DNA of 12,147 bases from Bacteroidales bacterium (GTDB lineage Bacteria > Bacteroidota > Bacteroidia > Bacteroidales > P3): contig JAITVC010000222.1 of the NCBI GenBank assembly GCA_031286005.1, positions 1 to 12,147 on the forward strand, in the 5' to 3' direction. This document shows positions 1 through 6,547 of the stretch, one piece after another. The first letter of the stretch is position 1. Each line of letters begins with the position of its first letter. A program made the position numbers and the translations under genes. The notes beneath the pieces are model-generated. The model did no database searches and was not told where the DNA came from. It was given only the letters and a program-made list of their open reading frames with translations.

Positions 1-426
1 TGGGACAAAGACGGATTAATAGAATGGTCATCAAAAGGCAATCCCCGCAAGATAATTTATGCCGATGAGCGTGAGGGAATGCGTGTGCAGGATATTTGGG
101 AATTCAAAGATCCGCAATATCCAATTTATCCTACTGAAAAAAATCATGATCTATTAGACTTAATCGTTAAAACCTCTTCTAACGAAGATAGTATCGTTTT
201 GGATTGTTTTTGCGGTTCGGGAACAACGTTGTTTGTAGCTCAAGACAACCATAGGCAATGGATTGGTGTTGACGAGTCTACTTTGGCCATTGATGCCACC
301 AAATCTAAATTATCTTCTTTGGAAACCAATCTTTTTTCTAATCAACTAAAATTTGAATATCTTGATTTAACTTGTAAAAAAGAAGCGCAATCTATTGTTT
401 CTGAAAACTATTGTTTAATTCAATAA
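1..426 (+). CDS. DNA methyltransferase (N6-adenine/N4-cytosine type), C-terminal fragment
   Basis: The frame is open from the first base, so the gene begins outside the window; 141 residues and the TAA at 424-426 are visible. The clearest signature is the S-adenosylmethionine-binding motif I, DCFCGSGTT, followed by an R-QWIGVDES stretch. Upstream lies DIWEF and a YPTEKN segment resembling motif X (usually P-T-x-K-P). Motif I near the C-terminus implies the beta-class order, with the catalytic DPPY/NPPY motif in the missing part. The enzyme would methylate adenine N6 or cytosine N4 in DNA, either as part of a restriction-modification system such as a type III Mod subunit or as an orphan; the fragment cannot decide. 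By hand count, GC is about 36% here versus about 50-55% in sampled lines of rnfC. That suggests separate origin. It ends only 8 bases before rnfC. Confidence 0.85.
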   Translation, partial: WDKDGLIEWSSKGNPRKIIYADEREGMRVQDIWEFKDPQYPIYPTEKNHDLLDLIVKTSSNEDSIVLDCFCGSGTTLFVAQDNHRQWIGVDESTLAIDATKSKLSSLETNLFSNQLKFEYLDLTCKKEAQSIVSENYCLIQ

Positions 427-434
427 AATAGTAT

Positions 435-1760
435 ATGAAAACCTTTAAACTCGGCGGATTACACCCCCACGACCATAAACTAAATGCAGAGGAAAAATCC
501 ATCACATTAGGATTGCCAACGCAAGCCATCGTGTTTGTTACCCAACATTTGGGCGCACCGTCGGAATGTATTGTGGCCAAAGGCGACAAAGTCAAAGTAG
601 GCCAACTGCTCACGAAGAACGAGAATTTTATCGGCTCAACTGTGCACAGTCCCTTTTCGGGAACGGTGAATAAAATCGACACATTCTACGATGCCAGCGG
701 TTACCGAAAAGAAGCCGTTGTGATAGATGTTGAGGGCGATGAGTGGATAGAAACCATCGACCGTTCGCCGGAAATCAAGCGCGAAATCACGTTAAGCAAA
801 GAGGAAATCATCGCCAAAGTGAAAGAGATGGGCATTGTCGGCTTAGGTGGCGCCTGTTTTCCCACGCAAGTGAAACTGATGGTTCCCGAAGGCAAGAAGG
901 CCGAATACCTTATCATTAACGGTGTAGAATGCGAGCCTTATCTGACTGATGACTACCGTTTGATGCTCGAACGCGGCGAACAATGCTTGATTGGTGTTTC
1001 CGCTCTGCGCAAAGCGCTTGGCGTAAAAACCGCCTACATCGGTATCGAAAGCAATAAGCCGAAAGCCATTGAACATTTGACCCAATTGGCTAAAACCTTT
1101 GAAGGCATCGAAGTGGTTCCACTTCAAGTGAAATATCCACAAGGCGCCGAAAAACAACTTATCAACGCCGTTACCGGTCGAGAAGTACCATCGGGCAAAC
1201 TCCCGATTGATGCAGGCTGTGTGGTTTGCAACATCGGTACAAGTTTTGCAGTTTACGAAGCCGTGCAGAAAAACAAACCGCTTATTGAGCGTATCGTTAC
1301 CGTAACCGGACTTCATGTCGATAAAATATCTAATTTCGTTGCCCGTATCGGCACACCAATTTCAATGCTATTAGAGGCTGCCGGTGGCATTCCTGCAAAC
1401 ACAAGCAAAGTCATTAGCGGCGGCCCGATGATGGGAAAAGCTCTGTTTTCGTTAGATACAGCCGTTGTAAAAGGCATGTCGGCTCTGTTATTGATGGACG
1501 AAAGCGATGCCCATCGTGGCGAGCCAACCAATTGCATCCGTTGCGCCAAATGCGTAAAAGCCTGCCCAATGGGCTTGGAACCCTACCTTATGGCCGCTCT
1601 GGTCGAGAATGATAACTTTGAACGATTGGAGCATGAAAACGTAATGGATTGCATCGAATGCGGATGCTGTCTATACAGCTGCCCATCCTATCGCCCCCTA
1701 CTCGACTGCCTGCGTGCAGGGAAGTATAATGTTCGCGTATTACAATCAAAACGAAAGTAA
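435..1760 (+). CDS. rnfC: Rnf complex subunit C (electron transport complex protein RnfC)
   Basis: This is the peripheral NADH-side subunit of the Rnf ferredoxin:NAD+ oxidoreductase, held at the cytoplasmic face of the membrane. The 441-residue protein has the typical N-terminus (GGLHPHDHK) and the nucleotide/FMN-binding glycine motif GLGGACFP at 136-143, followed by INGVECEPYLTDDYR. It ends with two 4Fe-4S ferredoxin motifs: Cys367, 370, 373, 377 and Cys406, 409, 412, 416. Length and order are complete for the family. The ATG at 435 directly precedes the conserved N-terminus, so the start is secure. No promoter is visible in the 8-base gap to the methyltransferase, so transcription probably enters from upstream. 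The usual preceding partner, rnfB, is absent from the visible sequence. The next gene, a CPBP protease, starts 2 bases after the stop. Confidence 0.97.
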   Translation: MKTFKLGGLHPHDHKLNAEEKSITLGLPTQAIVFVTQHLGAPSECIVAKGDKVKVGQLLTKNENFIGSTVHSPFSGTVNKIDTFYDASGYRKEAVVIDVEGDEWIETIDRSPEIKREITLSKEEIIAKVKEMGIVGLGGACFPTQVKLMVPEGKKAEYLIINGVECEPYLTDDYRLMLERGEQCLIGVSALRKALGVKTAYIGIESNKPKAIEHLTQLAKTFEGIEVVPLQVKYPQGAEKQLINAVTGREVPSGKLPIDAGCVVCNIGTSFAVYEAVQKNKPLIERIVTVTGLHVDKISNFVARIGTPISMLLEAAGGIPANTSKVISGGPMMGKALFSLDTAVVKGMSALLLMDESDAHRGEPTNCIRCAKCVKACPMGLEPYLMAALVENDNFERLEHENVMDCIECGCCLYSCPSYRPLLDCLRAGKYNVRVLQSKRK

Positions 1761-1762
1761 AA

Positions 1763-2590
1763 ATGAACAGAAACATTAGAAACATCATTATTTTTGCGAT
1801 TGTGGCAATTGGCTGTGGTTGGCTCGGCGTGTTAGTCGACAAATTTGCAACACAACAACCCGAAGGCCAATCGTTGGGAATGGCGATTTGGTTAGTGTTG
1901 CCATTATTGACCGTTATATTACTTCGCTTTTTTGCGGGCGACGGTTGGAAAGATTTGGGAATTAAACCCGATTTCAAAGGGAATGCAAAATGGTATCTTG
2001 TCGCCTTACTGATTTATCCGCTTGTAACGGCTATCGTGCTTGCGCTTGGAAAAGTTTTAGGATGGATTGATTTTTCAAGTTTCAGAACAGAGGTTTATTT
2101 GTCAGGATTTGCAGTTGCATTGATACCAAATTTCATAAAAAACATCTTCGAGGAATCCGTTTGGAGAGGCTATTTAACCACCAAATTAGTCAATGAAAAA
2201 ATCAAAGACCGTTGGTTATATCTCATTGTTGGCGGAGTTTGGAGCGTTTGGCACTTGCCGTATTATTTGTGTTTCTTGCCGGAAACGGATATGACACAAG
2301 TTCTGCCTGTCGGACGATTGGCATTTGCACTCGTCGCAATTGTATCCATGATTTGTTGGACAGTCATGTTTGTCGAAATTTTCCGACTGACCAAATCCAT
2401 CTGGCCGGTGGTACTTCTTCACATGGTAGAAGATTCGTTGATTAATCACTTGGTCATAGACGGACACATCGCGATAATGGCCGGAAAAGAGTTTTTGATT
2501 TCGCCGGTTGCAGGTATTATTACATCTTGCTTGTATCTTGGCGTAGGGTTATTATTGCGACGAAACCGAATTGCAAAAAAGGAAAACTAA
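1763..2590 (+). CDS. CPBP family intramembrane metalloprotease/glutamic protease-like protein (CAAX protease-like)
   Basis: The 275-residue polytopic membrane protein has about seven or eight hydrophobic segments. It carries the three signatures of the CPBP (Abi/CAAX prenyl protease 2) family: EESVWRG at 130-136 (the paired glutamates and the arginine of motif 1), WSVWH with His164 (motif 2) and HMVED with His220 (motif 3). All expected active-site residues are present, so it is probably active. Bacterial members cleave within or near membranes, and some give bacteriocin self-immunity; the substrate here is unknown. It starts 2 bases after rnfC and ends 24 bases before rnfD, so it is probably cotranscribed with the rnf genes although it is not a known Rnf subunit. 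Sampled lines within it run at 33-50% GC, lower than rnfC, which fits later insertion. A role in Rnf assembly is conceivable but unsupported. Confidence 0.9.
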   Translation: MNRNIRNIIIFAIVAIGCGWLGVLVDKFATQQPEGQSLGMAIWLVLPLLTVILLRFFAGDGWKDLGIKPDFKGNAKWYLVALLIYPLVTAIVLALGKVLGWIDFSSFRTEVYLSGFAVALIPNFIKNIFEESVWRGYLTTKLVNEKIKDRWLYLIVGGVWSVWHLPYYLCFLPETDMTQVLPVGRLAFALVAIVSMICWTVMFVEIFRLTKSIWPVVLLHMVEDSLINHLVIDGHIAIMAGKEFLISPVAGIITSCLYLGVGLLLRRNRIAKKEN

Positions 2591-2614
2591 TTTCATATAG
2601 AAAAAACAAAACAA

Positions 2615-3601
2615 ATGAATAAACTCATCATCTCCGCCGCCCCCCACGTCCACAGTTCCGACAATGTTAGAAAGATTATGTGGGGCGTTGTGATTGCACT
2701 TCTACCGACTGTGCTTACGTCTGTCTATTTCTTTAGGTTTGATGCATTGCTCACGATTTCCGTAGCGGTGGCCTCTTGCCTGTTCTTTGAATGGGCTATA
2801 CAAAAATATATGCTCAAAGTACAACCGAGTGTTGCCGACGGGTCGGCTGTGATTACAGGACTTCTGTTGGCATTCAACCTGCCGAGTAATTTACCGGTTT
2901 GGATGACGATTATAGGCTCTTTAGTAGCCGTAGGCATTGCCAAAATGGCCTTTGGCGGATTGGGCAAAAACCCTTTCAACCCCGCATTGGTAGGTCGTGC
3001 ATTCTTATTGATTTCGTTTCCGGTGGCGATGACTTCGTGGCCTGTGATTCGCCCGCTGTTCGGCCAAAGTGTAGTGGATGCCATGACCGGCCCTACCCCG
3101 CTCGGCATTCTCAAAGAAGGACTTTCGCAAGGCCAATCGTTGAGCGAATTGATGCCGCTTGTTCCCGATTACGCCCAAATGCTCATAGGCGCACGTGGCG
3201 GTTCACTGGGCGAAGTTTCAGCAATTGCAATCATGTTGGGCGGCTTATACATGTTGTGGAAAAAGATTATTACGTGGCATATTCCTGTAACTTTCATCGG
3301 AAGCGCATTCGTGTTCGCATTTATCCTCAATGCAATCAATCCCGACCTTTTCATTAACCCGTTTGTACATATTTTGTCGGGCGGTTTGATGCTTGGCGCC
3401 GTATTTATGGCCACCGATATGGTAACATCGCCGATGTCGCCCAAAGGCCAATTGCTGTTCGGTTTAGGTTGCGGATTGCTCACCATCACCATTCGTGTTT
3501 GGGGTGCCTATCCCGAAGGTGTATCGTTTGCAATTTTAATTATGAATGCATTTGTACCTTTGATTAATCGAGGTTTTAAACCAAGAGTTTTTGGAAAATA
3601 A
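2615..3601 (+). CDS. rnfD: Rnf complex subunit D (RnfD)
   Basis: Integral membrane subunit of the Rnf complex, related to NqrB, which carries covalently bound FMN and takes part in electron transfer coupled to ion translocation. The 328 residues begin with the typical SAAPHVHS stretch and contain many transmembrane helices, the conserved FGGLGKNPFNPALVGRAFL segment, and near the end TDMVTSPMSP. The flavinylation site lies at D155-AMTGPTPL, with Thr161 as the expected FMN-bearing threonine. Most relatives have TGATPL here, so Pro160 replaces the usual alanine. The leader is A-rich (AAAAAACAAAACAA) with no Shine-Dalgarno sequence, as is normal in Bacteroidetes. The gene is complete and ends 5 bases before rnfG. 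Confidence 0.97.
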   Translation: MNKLIISAAPHVHSSDNVRKIMWGVVIALLPTVLTSVYFFRFDALLTISVAVASCLFFEWAIQKYMLKVQPSVADGSAVITGLLLAFNLPSNLPVWMTIIGSLVAVGIAKMAFGGLGKNPFNPALVGRAFLLISFPVAMTSWPVIRPLFGQSVVDAMTGPTPLGILKEGLSQGQSLSELMPLVPDYAQMLIGARGGSLGEVSAIAIMLGGLYMLWKKIITWHIPVTFIGSAFVFAFILNAINPDLFINPFVHILSGGLMLGAVFMATDMVTSPMSPKGQLLFGLGCGLLTITIRVWGAYPEGVSFAILIMNAFVPLINRGFKPRVFGK

Positions 3602-3606
3602 TATAT

Positions 3607-4170
3607 ATGACTATGAAAAAGAAACCCTCTACCCTAATTAATATGGTCGTTTCGTTGACCGTGATTGCTACCGTTGCTGCGCTTTGCCTTGGCAGTGTAT
3701 ATACAATTACCAAAGAACCTATCGAATTGGCGAAGAAAGCCAAACAAGAGGCTGCCATCAAAGCCGTATTACCCGAATTTGACAATCTCGAAACCGAAAC
3801 GCAAACCATCGACGGCGGCGAACTGATTGTGAATAAAGCCACCAAAAACGGCGAACTCGTGGGAACAGCCGTTGAAACATTTACTAATAAAGGTTTCGGC
3901 GGACAAATCAAACTCATGGTAGGCCTGTTACCCGACGGCTCAATTTACGACATTAGCGTGCTTAGCCACTCGGAAACTCCCGGTCTTGGCGATAAAATCG
4001 ACATCAAGAAATCCGATTTCCCCACACAATTCAAAGGTAAAAAACCTGCCACATTCAACCTATCCGTAACGAAAGATGGCGGCGATGTGGATGCTATCAC
4101 TGCAGCCACTATTTCCAGCCGGGCGTACTGTGATGCGGTGCAACGAGCCTCAAATACAGTTAAGAACTAA
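3607..4170 (+). CDS. rnfG: Rnf complex subunit G (RnfG, FMN-binding)
   Basis: A membrane-anchored subunit related to NqrC, with one N-terminal transmembrane helix (about residues 12-34) and a globular FMN-binding domain on the outer face of the cytoplasmic membrane. The flavin-attachment motif is present as DAITAATISS, with Thr168 as the expected FMN phosphoester site; the common family form is SGAT, so serine-glycine is replaced by threonine-alanine. Also typical is LSHSETPGLGDKI before that site. The product is 187 residues from the ATG at 3607; a second in-frame ATG at 3613 gives MKKK, an equally plausible start. The last codons and the stop lie in the left arm of a 16-bp inverted repeat that continues into the gap before rnfE, so the extreme C-terminus may have been shaped by that element. 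Confidence 0.96.
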   Translation: MTMKKKPSTLINMVVSLTVIATVAALCLGSVYTITKEPIELAKKAKQEAAIKAVLPEFDNLETETQTIDGGELIVNKATKNGELVGTAVETFTNKGFGGQIKLMVGLLPDGSIYDISVLSHSETPGLGDKIDIKKSDFPTQFKGKKPATFNLSVTKDGGDVDAITAATISSRAYCDAVQRASNTVKN

Positions 4171-4220
4171 GAATGGCTTTGCTAATCGCACTCTTAACTC
4201 ATAGTTCTTAGTTCTTAACT
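4158..4220 (+). repeat. Inverted repeat / mRNA hairpin between rnfG and rnfE
   Basis: The arms are AGTTAAGAACTAAGAA (4158-4173) and TTCTTAGTTCTTAACT (4205-4220), a perfect 16-bp dyad with a 31-base loop. The left arm includes the last rnfG codons and its TAA stop. No T-run follows, so it is not a normal intrinsic terminator. In RNA it could form a long AU-rich stem that slows exonucleases or marks a processing point between rnfCDG and rnfEA. Short words of this kind (taagaactaagaa) look like dispersed intergenic repeats; this is inferred from the sequence style, not from a genome search. Confidence 0.75.
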
Positions 4221-4242
4221 CACAATAAAAATAAAAAAGTAT

Positions 4243-4824
4243 ATGAACCAGTTTCAAAATTTCACCAAAGGCCTCCTCAAAGAAAACCCCACCTTCGTTT
4301 TGCTTTTGGGCATGTGTCCGACCTTAGGCGTTACGACTTCTGCCATCAACGGTTTCGGAATGGGGCTTGCCACCACGTTCGTGCTCATCATGTCGAATGT
4401 GTTTATCTCTGCGCTCAAATCTCAAATTCCCGATAAGGTGCGTATTCCTGCGTTTATCGTGGTGATTGCATCGTTTACAACCATCGTACAATTATTAATG
4501 GAAGGTTTTGTGCCCGATTTGTTCGCCACACTCGGCGTATTTATCCCGTTGATTGTGGTAAACTGCATTGTGCTCGGCCGTGCCGAAGCGTTTGCGGCAA
4601 AGAACAACGTGTGGTCAAGCTTTGTTGATGGCGCAGGCATGGGCTTGGGCTTCACAATATCGTTGACCATACTTGGCAGTATCCGTGAGATTCTGGGCGG
4701 CGGCAGCATCTTTGATTATAAGTTCATTCCCGGCGATGGCATTCTCATCTTCGTATTGGCACCCGGCGCATTCATCGTTTTGGGCTTCCTCATTGCCTTA
4801 ATTAATCAACTCAAAAAAGCATAA
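4243..4824 (+). CDS. rnfE: Rnf complex subunit E (RnfE)
   Basis: Integral membrane subunit homologous to NqrD and paralogous to RnfA. The 193-residue protein has about six transmembrane helices and the two conserved half-helix cysteine motifs: GMCPTLGVTT with Cys25 and VNCIVLGRAEAF with Cys108. In Nqr and Rnf structures these cysteines, with their counterparts in the paralogous partner, hold an intramembrane iron-sulfur cluster that passes electrons between the cytoplasmic and outer-side flavins. The RAEAFAxKN stretch distinguishes RnfE/NqrD from RnfA/NqrE. The gene follows a 72-base gap, the longest within the operon, containing the right arm of the inverted repeat and an A-rich leader ending AAAAAAGTATATG. 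It ends 3 bases before rnfA. Confidence 0.97.
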   Translation: MNQFQNFTKGLLKENPTFVLLLGMCPTLGVTTSAINGFGMGLATTFVLIMSNVFISALKSQIPDKVRIPAFIVVIASFTTIVQLLMEGFVPDLFATLGVFIPLIVVNCIVLGRAEAFAAKNNVWSSFVDGAGMGLGFTISLTILGSIREILGGGSIFDYKFIPGDGILIFVLAPGAFIVLGFLIALINQLKKA

Positions 4825-4827
4825 ACC

Positions 4828-5400
4828 ATGGAATATATCCTCATTATCATAGCCGCTATCTTTGTAAACAACATTGTGTTTGCACAGTTTTTGGGCATTT
4901 GTCCGTTCTTAGGCGTATCCAACAAAATCTCTACGGCCTTAGGCATGGGTAGCGCCGTTTTGTTTGTTATGACGTTGGCCACCATCATCACATTTTTAGT
5001 GCAAACCTACGTTCTGGAACCGTTAGGATTAGGTTTCCTGCAAACCATTGCCTACATCCTGCTCATCGCCGCTTTGGTGCAAATGGTCGAAATCATTTTG
5101 AAAAAGATGAGTCCGTCGCTCTATCAAGCGTTGGGCGTTTTCTTGCCGTTGATTACCACCAACTGCGCCGTTTTAGGTGTGGCCATTTTAGTGATTCAAA
5201 AAGAATACAATCTTCTGCAATCCGTAACCTTTGCCATGTCCACAGCCTTAGGCTTCATGCTCGCCTTAATCGTTTTTGCAGGCATCCGCGAACAGTTGGA
5301 ACTTGTAAAAGTCCCCAAAGGCATGAAAGGCATGCCGATTGCATTGGTAACCGCCGGTATTCTGGCATTGGCGTTTATGGGATTTTCGGGATTGGTTTAA
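4828..5400 (+). CDS. rnfA: Rnf complex subunit A (RnfA)
   Basis: Integral membrane subunit homologous to NqrE and structural pair of RnfE in the inverted-topology core of the complex. The 190-residue protein has about six transmembrane helices. It contains [14 protein letters not shown] with Cys25 and TTNCAVLGV with Cys113, the residues expected to share the intramembrane iron-sulfur cluster with RnfE. The C-terminal [10 protein letters not shown] segment is also characteristic. The start is fixed by the conserved [20 protein letters not shown] beginning. It is the last gene of the operon: translation stops at 5400 and a strong intrinsic terminator begins 29 bases later. Confidence 0.97.
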   Translation: MEYILIIIAAIFVNNIVFAQFLGICPFLGVSNKISTALGMGSAVLFVMTLATIITFLVQTYVLEPLGLGFLQTIAYILLIAALVQMVEIILKKMSPSLYQALGVFLPLITTNCAVLGVAILVIQKEYNLLQSVTFAMSTALGFMLALIVFAGIREQLELVKVPKGMKGMPIALVTAGILALAFMGFSGLV

Positions 5401-5428
5401 ATAGTGAATTATGATTAGTGATTGGTGT
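5401..5428. repeat. Low-complexity intergenic word repeat (gaattatgattagtgatt type)
   Basis: Immediately after the rnfA stop, the sequence is built from repeated short words such as GTGAATTATG and ATTAGTGATTGG. This kind of AT-rich word stutter is common between genes in Bacteroidales genomes, in my recollection. It ends where the terminator stem begins. No function can be assigned. Confidence 0.4.
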
Positions 5429-5429
5429 A

Positions 5430-5462
5430 GGGGCGGAATATTTTCCGCCCCTTTTTTCTTTT
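5430..5462 (+). terminator. Intrinsic terminator of the rnf operon
   Basis: A perfect 9-bp stem, GGGGCGGAA (5430-5438) and TTCCGCCCC (5443-5451), with a TATT loop, is followed by TTTTTTCTTTT. This is a textbook rho-independent terminator placed 29 bases after rnfA. It should separate the rnf operon from the response-regulator operon. The opposite strand has no comparable T-run, so it is directional. Confidence 0.93.
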
Positions 5463-5479
5463 CCCTCTCGTCAGTCGCC

Positions 5480-5518
5480 GTCATGCCGACCGAAGCGAAG
5501 CGGAGTGGAGGCATCCCC
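5480..5518. repeat. REP-like dispersed palindromic element
   Basis: The stretch GTCATGCCGACCGAAGCGAA, continuing to GGAGGCATCCC, is bounded by the inverted words ATGCC (5483-5487) and GGCAT (5510-5514). Its interior, CGAAGCGAAGCGG, is purine-rich. Elements reading 'GTCATGCCGA...GGCATCC' recur between genes in many bacterial genomes. The call rests on resemblance plus the dyad; copy number in this genome cannot be seen here. Confidence 0.5.
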
Positions 5519-5534
5519 TTGCTATTGTCAAGGT

Positions 5535-5766
5535 TTGATGCAAGCCCTCGAAATTGGAACAGCCTTGCATCGCTGATGCAAAGCTCTCGCAATTCTGCGA
5601 CAAGGTTGCATCGCTGATGCAAGGCTCTCGCAATTCTGCAACAAGGTTGCATCGCTGGTGCAAGGCTCCCGCAATTCTGCGACAAGGTTGCATCGCTGAT
5701 GCAAGGCTCTCGCAATTTTGCAACAAGGTTGCATCGCTGATGCAAGCCTCCCGCAATTTTGCAACG
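5535..5766. repeat. 41-bp tandem repeat array, five units plus a degenerate one
   Basis: Units start at 5565, 5606, 5647, 5688 and 5729, exactly 41 bases apart, and differ at only a few positions. The last is cut off after about 38 bases, and a degenerate, 3-base-shorter unit lies at 5535-5564. Each begins with TTGCATCGCTGATGCAA, a 7-bp dyad with a 3-base centre. A second small dyad follows, TCGCA-ATTC-TGCGA in the best copies. The third unit has GGTGCAA instead of GATGCAA, which keeps a G-U pair in RNA. Because 41 is not a multiple of three, the array reads open in several minus-strand frames and creates spurious Cys/Leu/Ala/Met-rich ORFs. It lies between the rnf terminator and the response-regulator promoter. 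Function unknown; possibly a variable-number tandem repeat or a protein-binding array. Confidence 0.92.
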
Positions 5767-5855
5767 ACATCGAAACGTGTATTACACTAACTTTACTAAA
5801 ATGTTAAACTATTGTTCAAATCAATAATTTATTTTTACAATTCAGAAATATTTTG

Positions 5856-5863
5856 TACATTTG
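5856..5863 (+). promoter_or_regulatory. Bacteroidetes-type -7 promoter element of the two-component operon
   Basis: TACATTTG matches the Bacteroidetes sigma -7 consensus TAnnTTTG exactly. No clear -33 TTTG lies at the usual distance; an AT-rich TTTTTAC is nearby at 5832-5838. The ATG of the response regulator lies only 15 bases beyond the element, so the transcript leader should be about ten bases or less, all A-rich (AAAAAAAAATTGCT). Confidence 0.75.
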
Positions 5864-5878
5864 CAAAAAAAAATTGCT

Positions 5879-6547
5879 ATGGCAAAAAAAATATTACTCG
5901 TAGACGACGAACCTGATATTCTCGAATTTTTAAGTTATAATTTACGTAAGGCCGATTTTACAGTCGCTACGGCCGACAATGGCGAAGAAGCGATTGCTTT
6001 GGCACAGGATTTTAAGCCCGATTTGATTGTTTTGGATGTGATGATGCCCAAAATGGATGGTGTGGAAACGTGTGCGGAACTTCGTAAAATCAAAAGTTTG
6101 GAACAAACATTAATCATTTTCCTTACGGCTCGTGGCGAAGATTATTCGCAAATCGCAGGTTTTAACGCCGGTGCCGATGATTATATTACCAAACCGATTA
6201 ATCCGAAACTTTTTATTACCAGAATTAATGCGATTTTCAAACGCACAGGCGCGCAATCCAAACCGGCTAAAATCAAAGGGCTGATTATCGACAGAGATAA
6301 ATTCATCGTTGTCAAAGACGGGAAAACCTATGCCCTACCCAAAAAAGAGTTTGAATTGCTGGAACTGCTGACGTCTGAGCCCGATAGAGTTTTCACGAGA
6401 AACGAAATTTACCAAGCCGTATGGGGCGAAAAGGTCATTGTGGGCGACCGTACCATTGATGTTCACGTGCGAAAAATCCGCGACCGCCTGAGTTTGGATG
6501 CCATCAAAACCGTAAAAGGTGTGGGGTACAAATTTGAAAACCAATGA
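5879..6547 (+). CDS. Response regulator, OmpR/PhoB family
   Basis: A DNA-binding response regulator of 222 residues. The receiver domain (about 1-120) has the acidic pair Asp9/Asp10, phosphoacceptor Asp53 in LIVLDVMMP, Thr83 and Lys105 in DDYITKP. The C-terminal winged-helix domain (about 125-222) ends in the typical DRTIDVHVRKIRDRL and VKGVGYKF. I chose the ATG at 5879 (MAKKILLVDDE). An upstream in-frame TTG at 5861 lies inside the promoter -7 box and would be untranscribed. The stop overlaps the start of the histidine kinase (ATGA), indicating tight translational coupling with its partner. It resembles PhoB, but the phosphate regulon cannot be inferred from sequence alone. A promoter sits immediately upstream. 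Confidence 0.95.
   Translation: MAKKILLVDDEPDILEFLSYNLRKADFTVATADNGEEAIALAQDFKPDLIVLDVMMPKMDGVETCAELRKIKSLEQTLIIFLTARGEDYSQIAGFNAGADDYITKPINPKLFITRINAIFKRTGAQSKPAKIKGLIIDRDKFIVVKDGKTYALPKKEFELLELLTSEPDRVFTRNEIYQAVWGEKVIVGDRTIDVHVRKIRDRLSLDAIKTVKGVGYKFENQ

Noticed and set aside
843..1316. Minus-strand open frame of 157 residues inside rnfC
   Set aside because: It lies opposite a well-conserved rnfC coding region and shows no recognisable motif.
4158..4220. Internal terminator between rnfG and rnfE
   Set aside because: The stem is AU-rich with a 31-base loop and no following T-run; the next genes are obligate partners in the same complex.
5565..5766. CRISPR array
   Set aside because: The whole 41-base unit is repeated with no unique spacers between copies, and no cas genes are present.
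5266..5790. Several open frames on both strands over the repeat region (for example minus strand 5481-5756 and 5528-5770) that could be read as small Cys-rich repeat proteins
   Set aside because: The 41-base period is not a multiple of three, so the same DNA gives similar peptides in different frames. There is no promoter or conserved start, and one frame runs into rnfA from the opposite strand.
5861..5878. Upstream TTG start for the response regulator (adds MQKKIA)
   Set aside because: The TTG overlaps the -7 promoter box and would not be in the transcript; the ATG at 5879 matches the family N-terminus.
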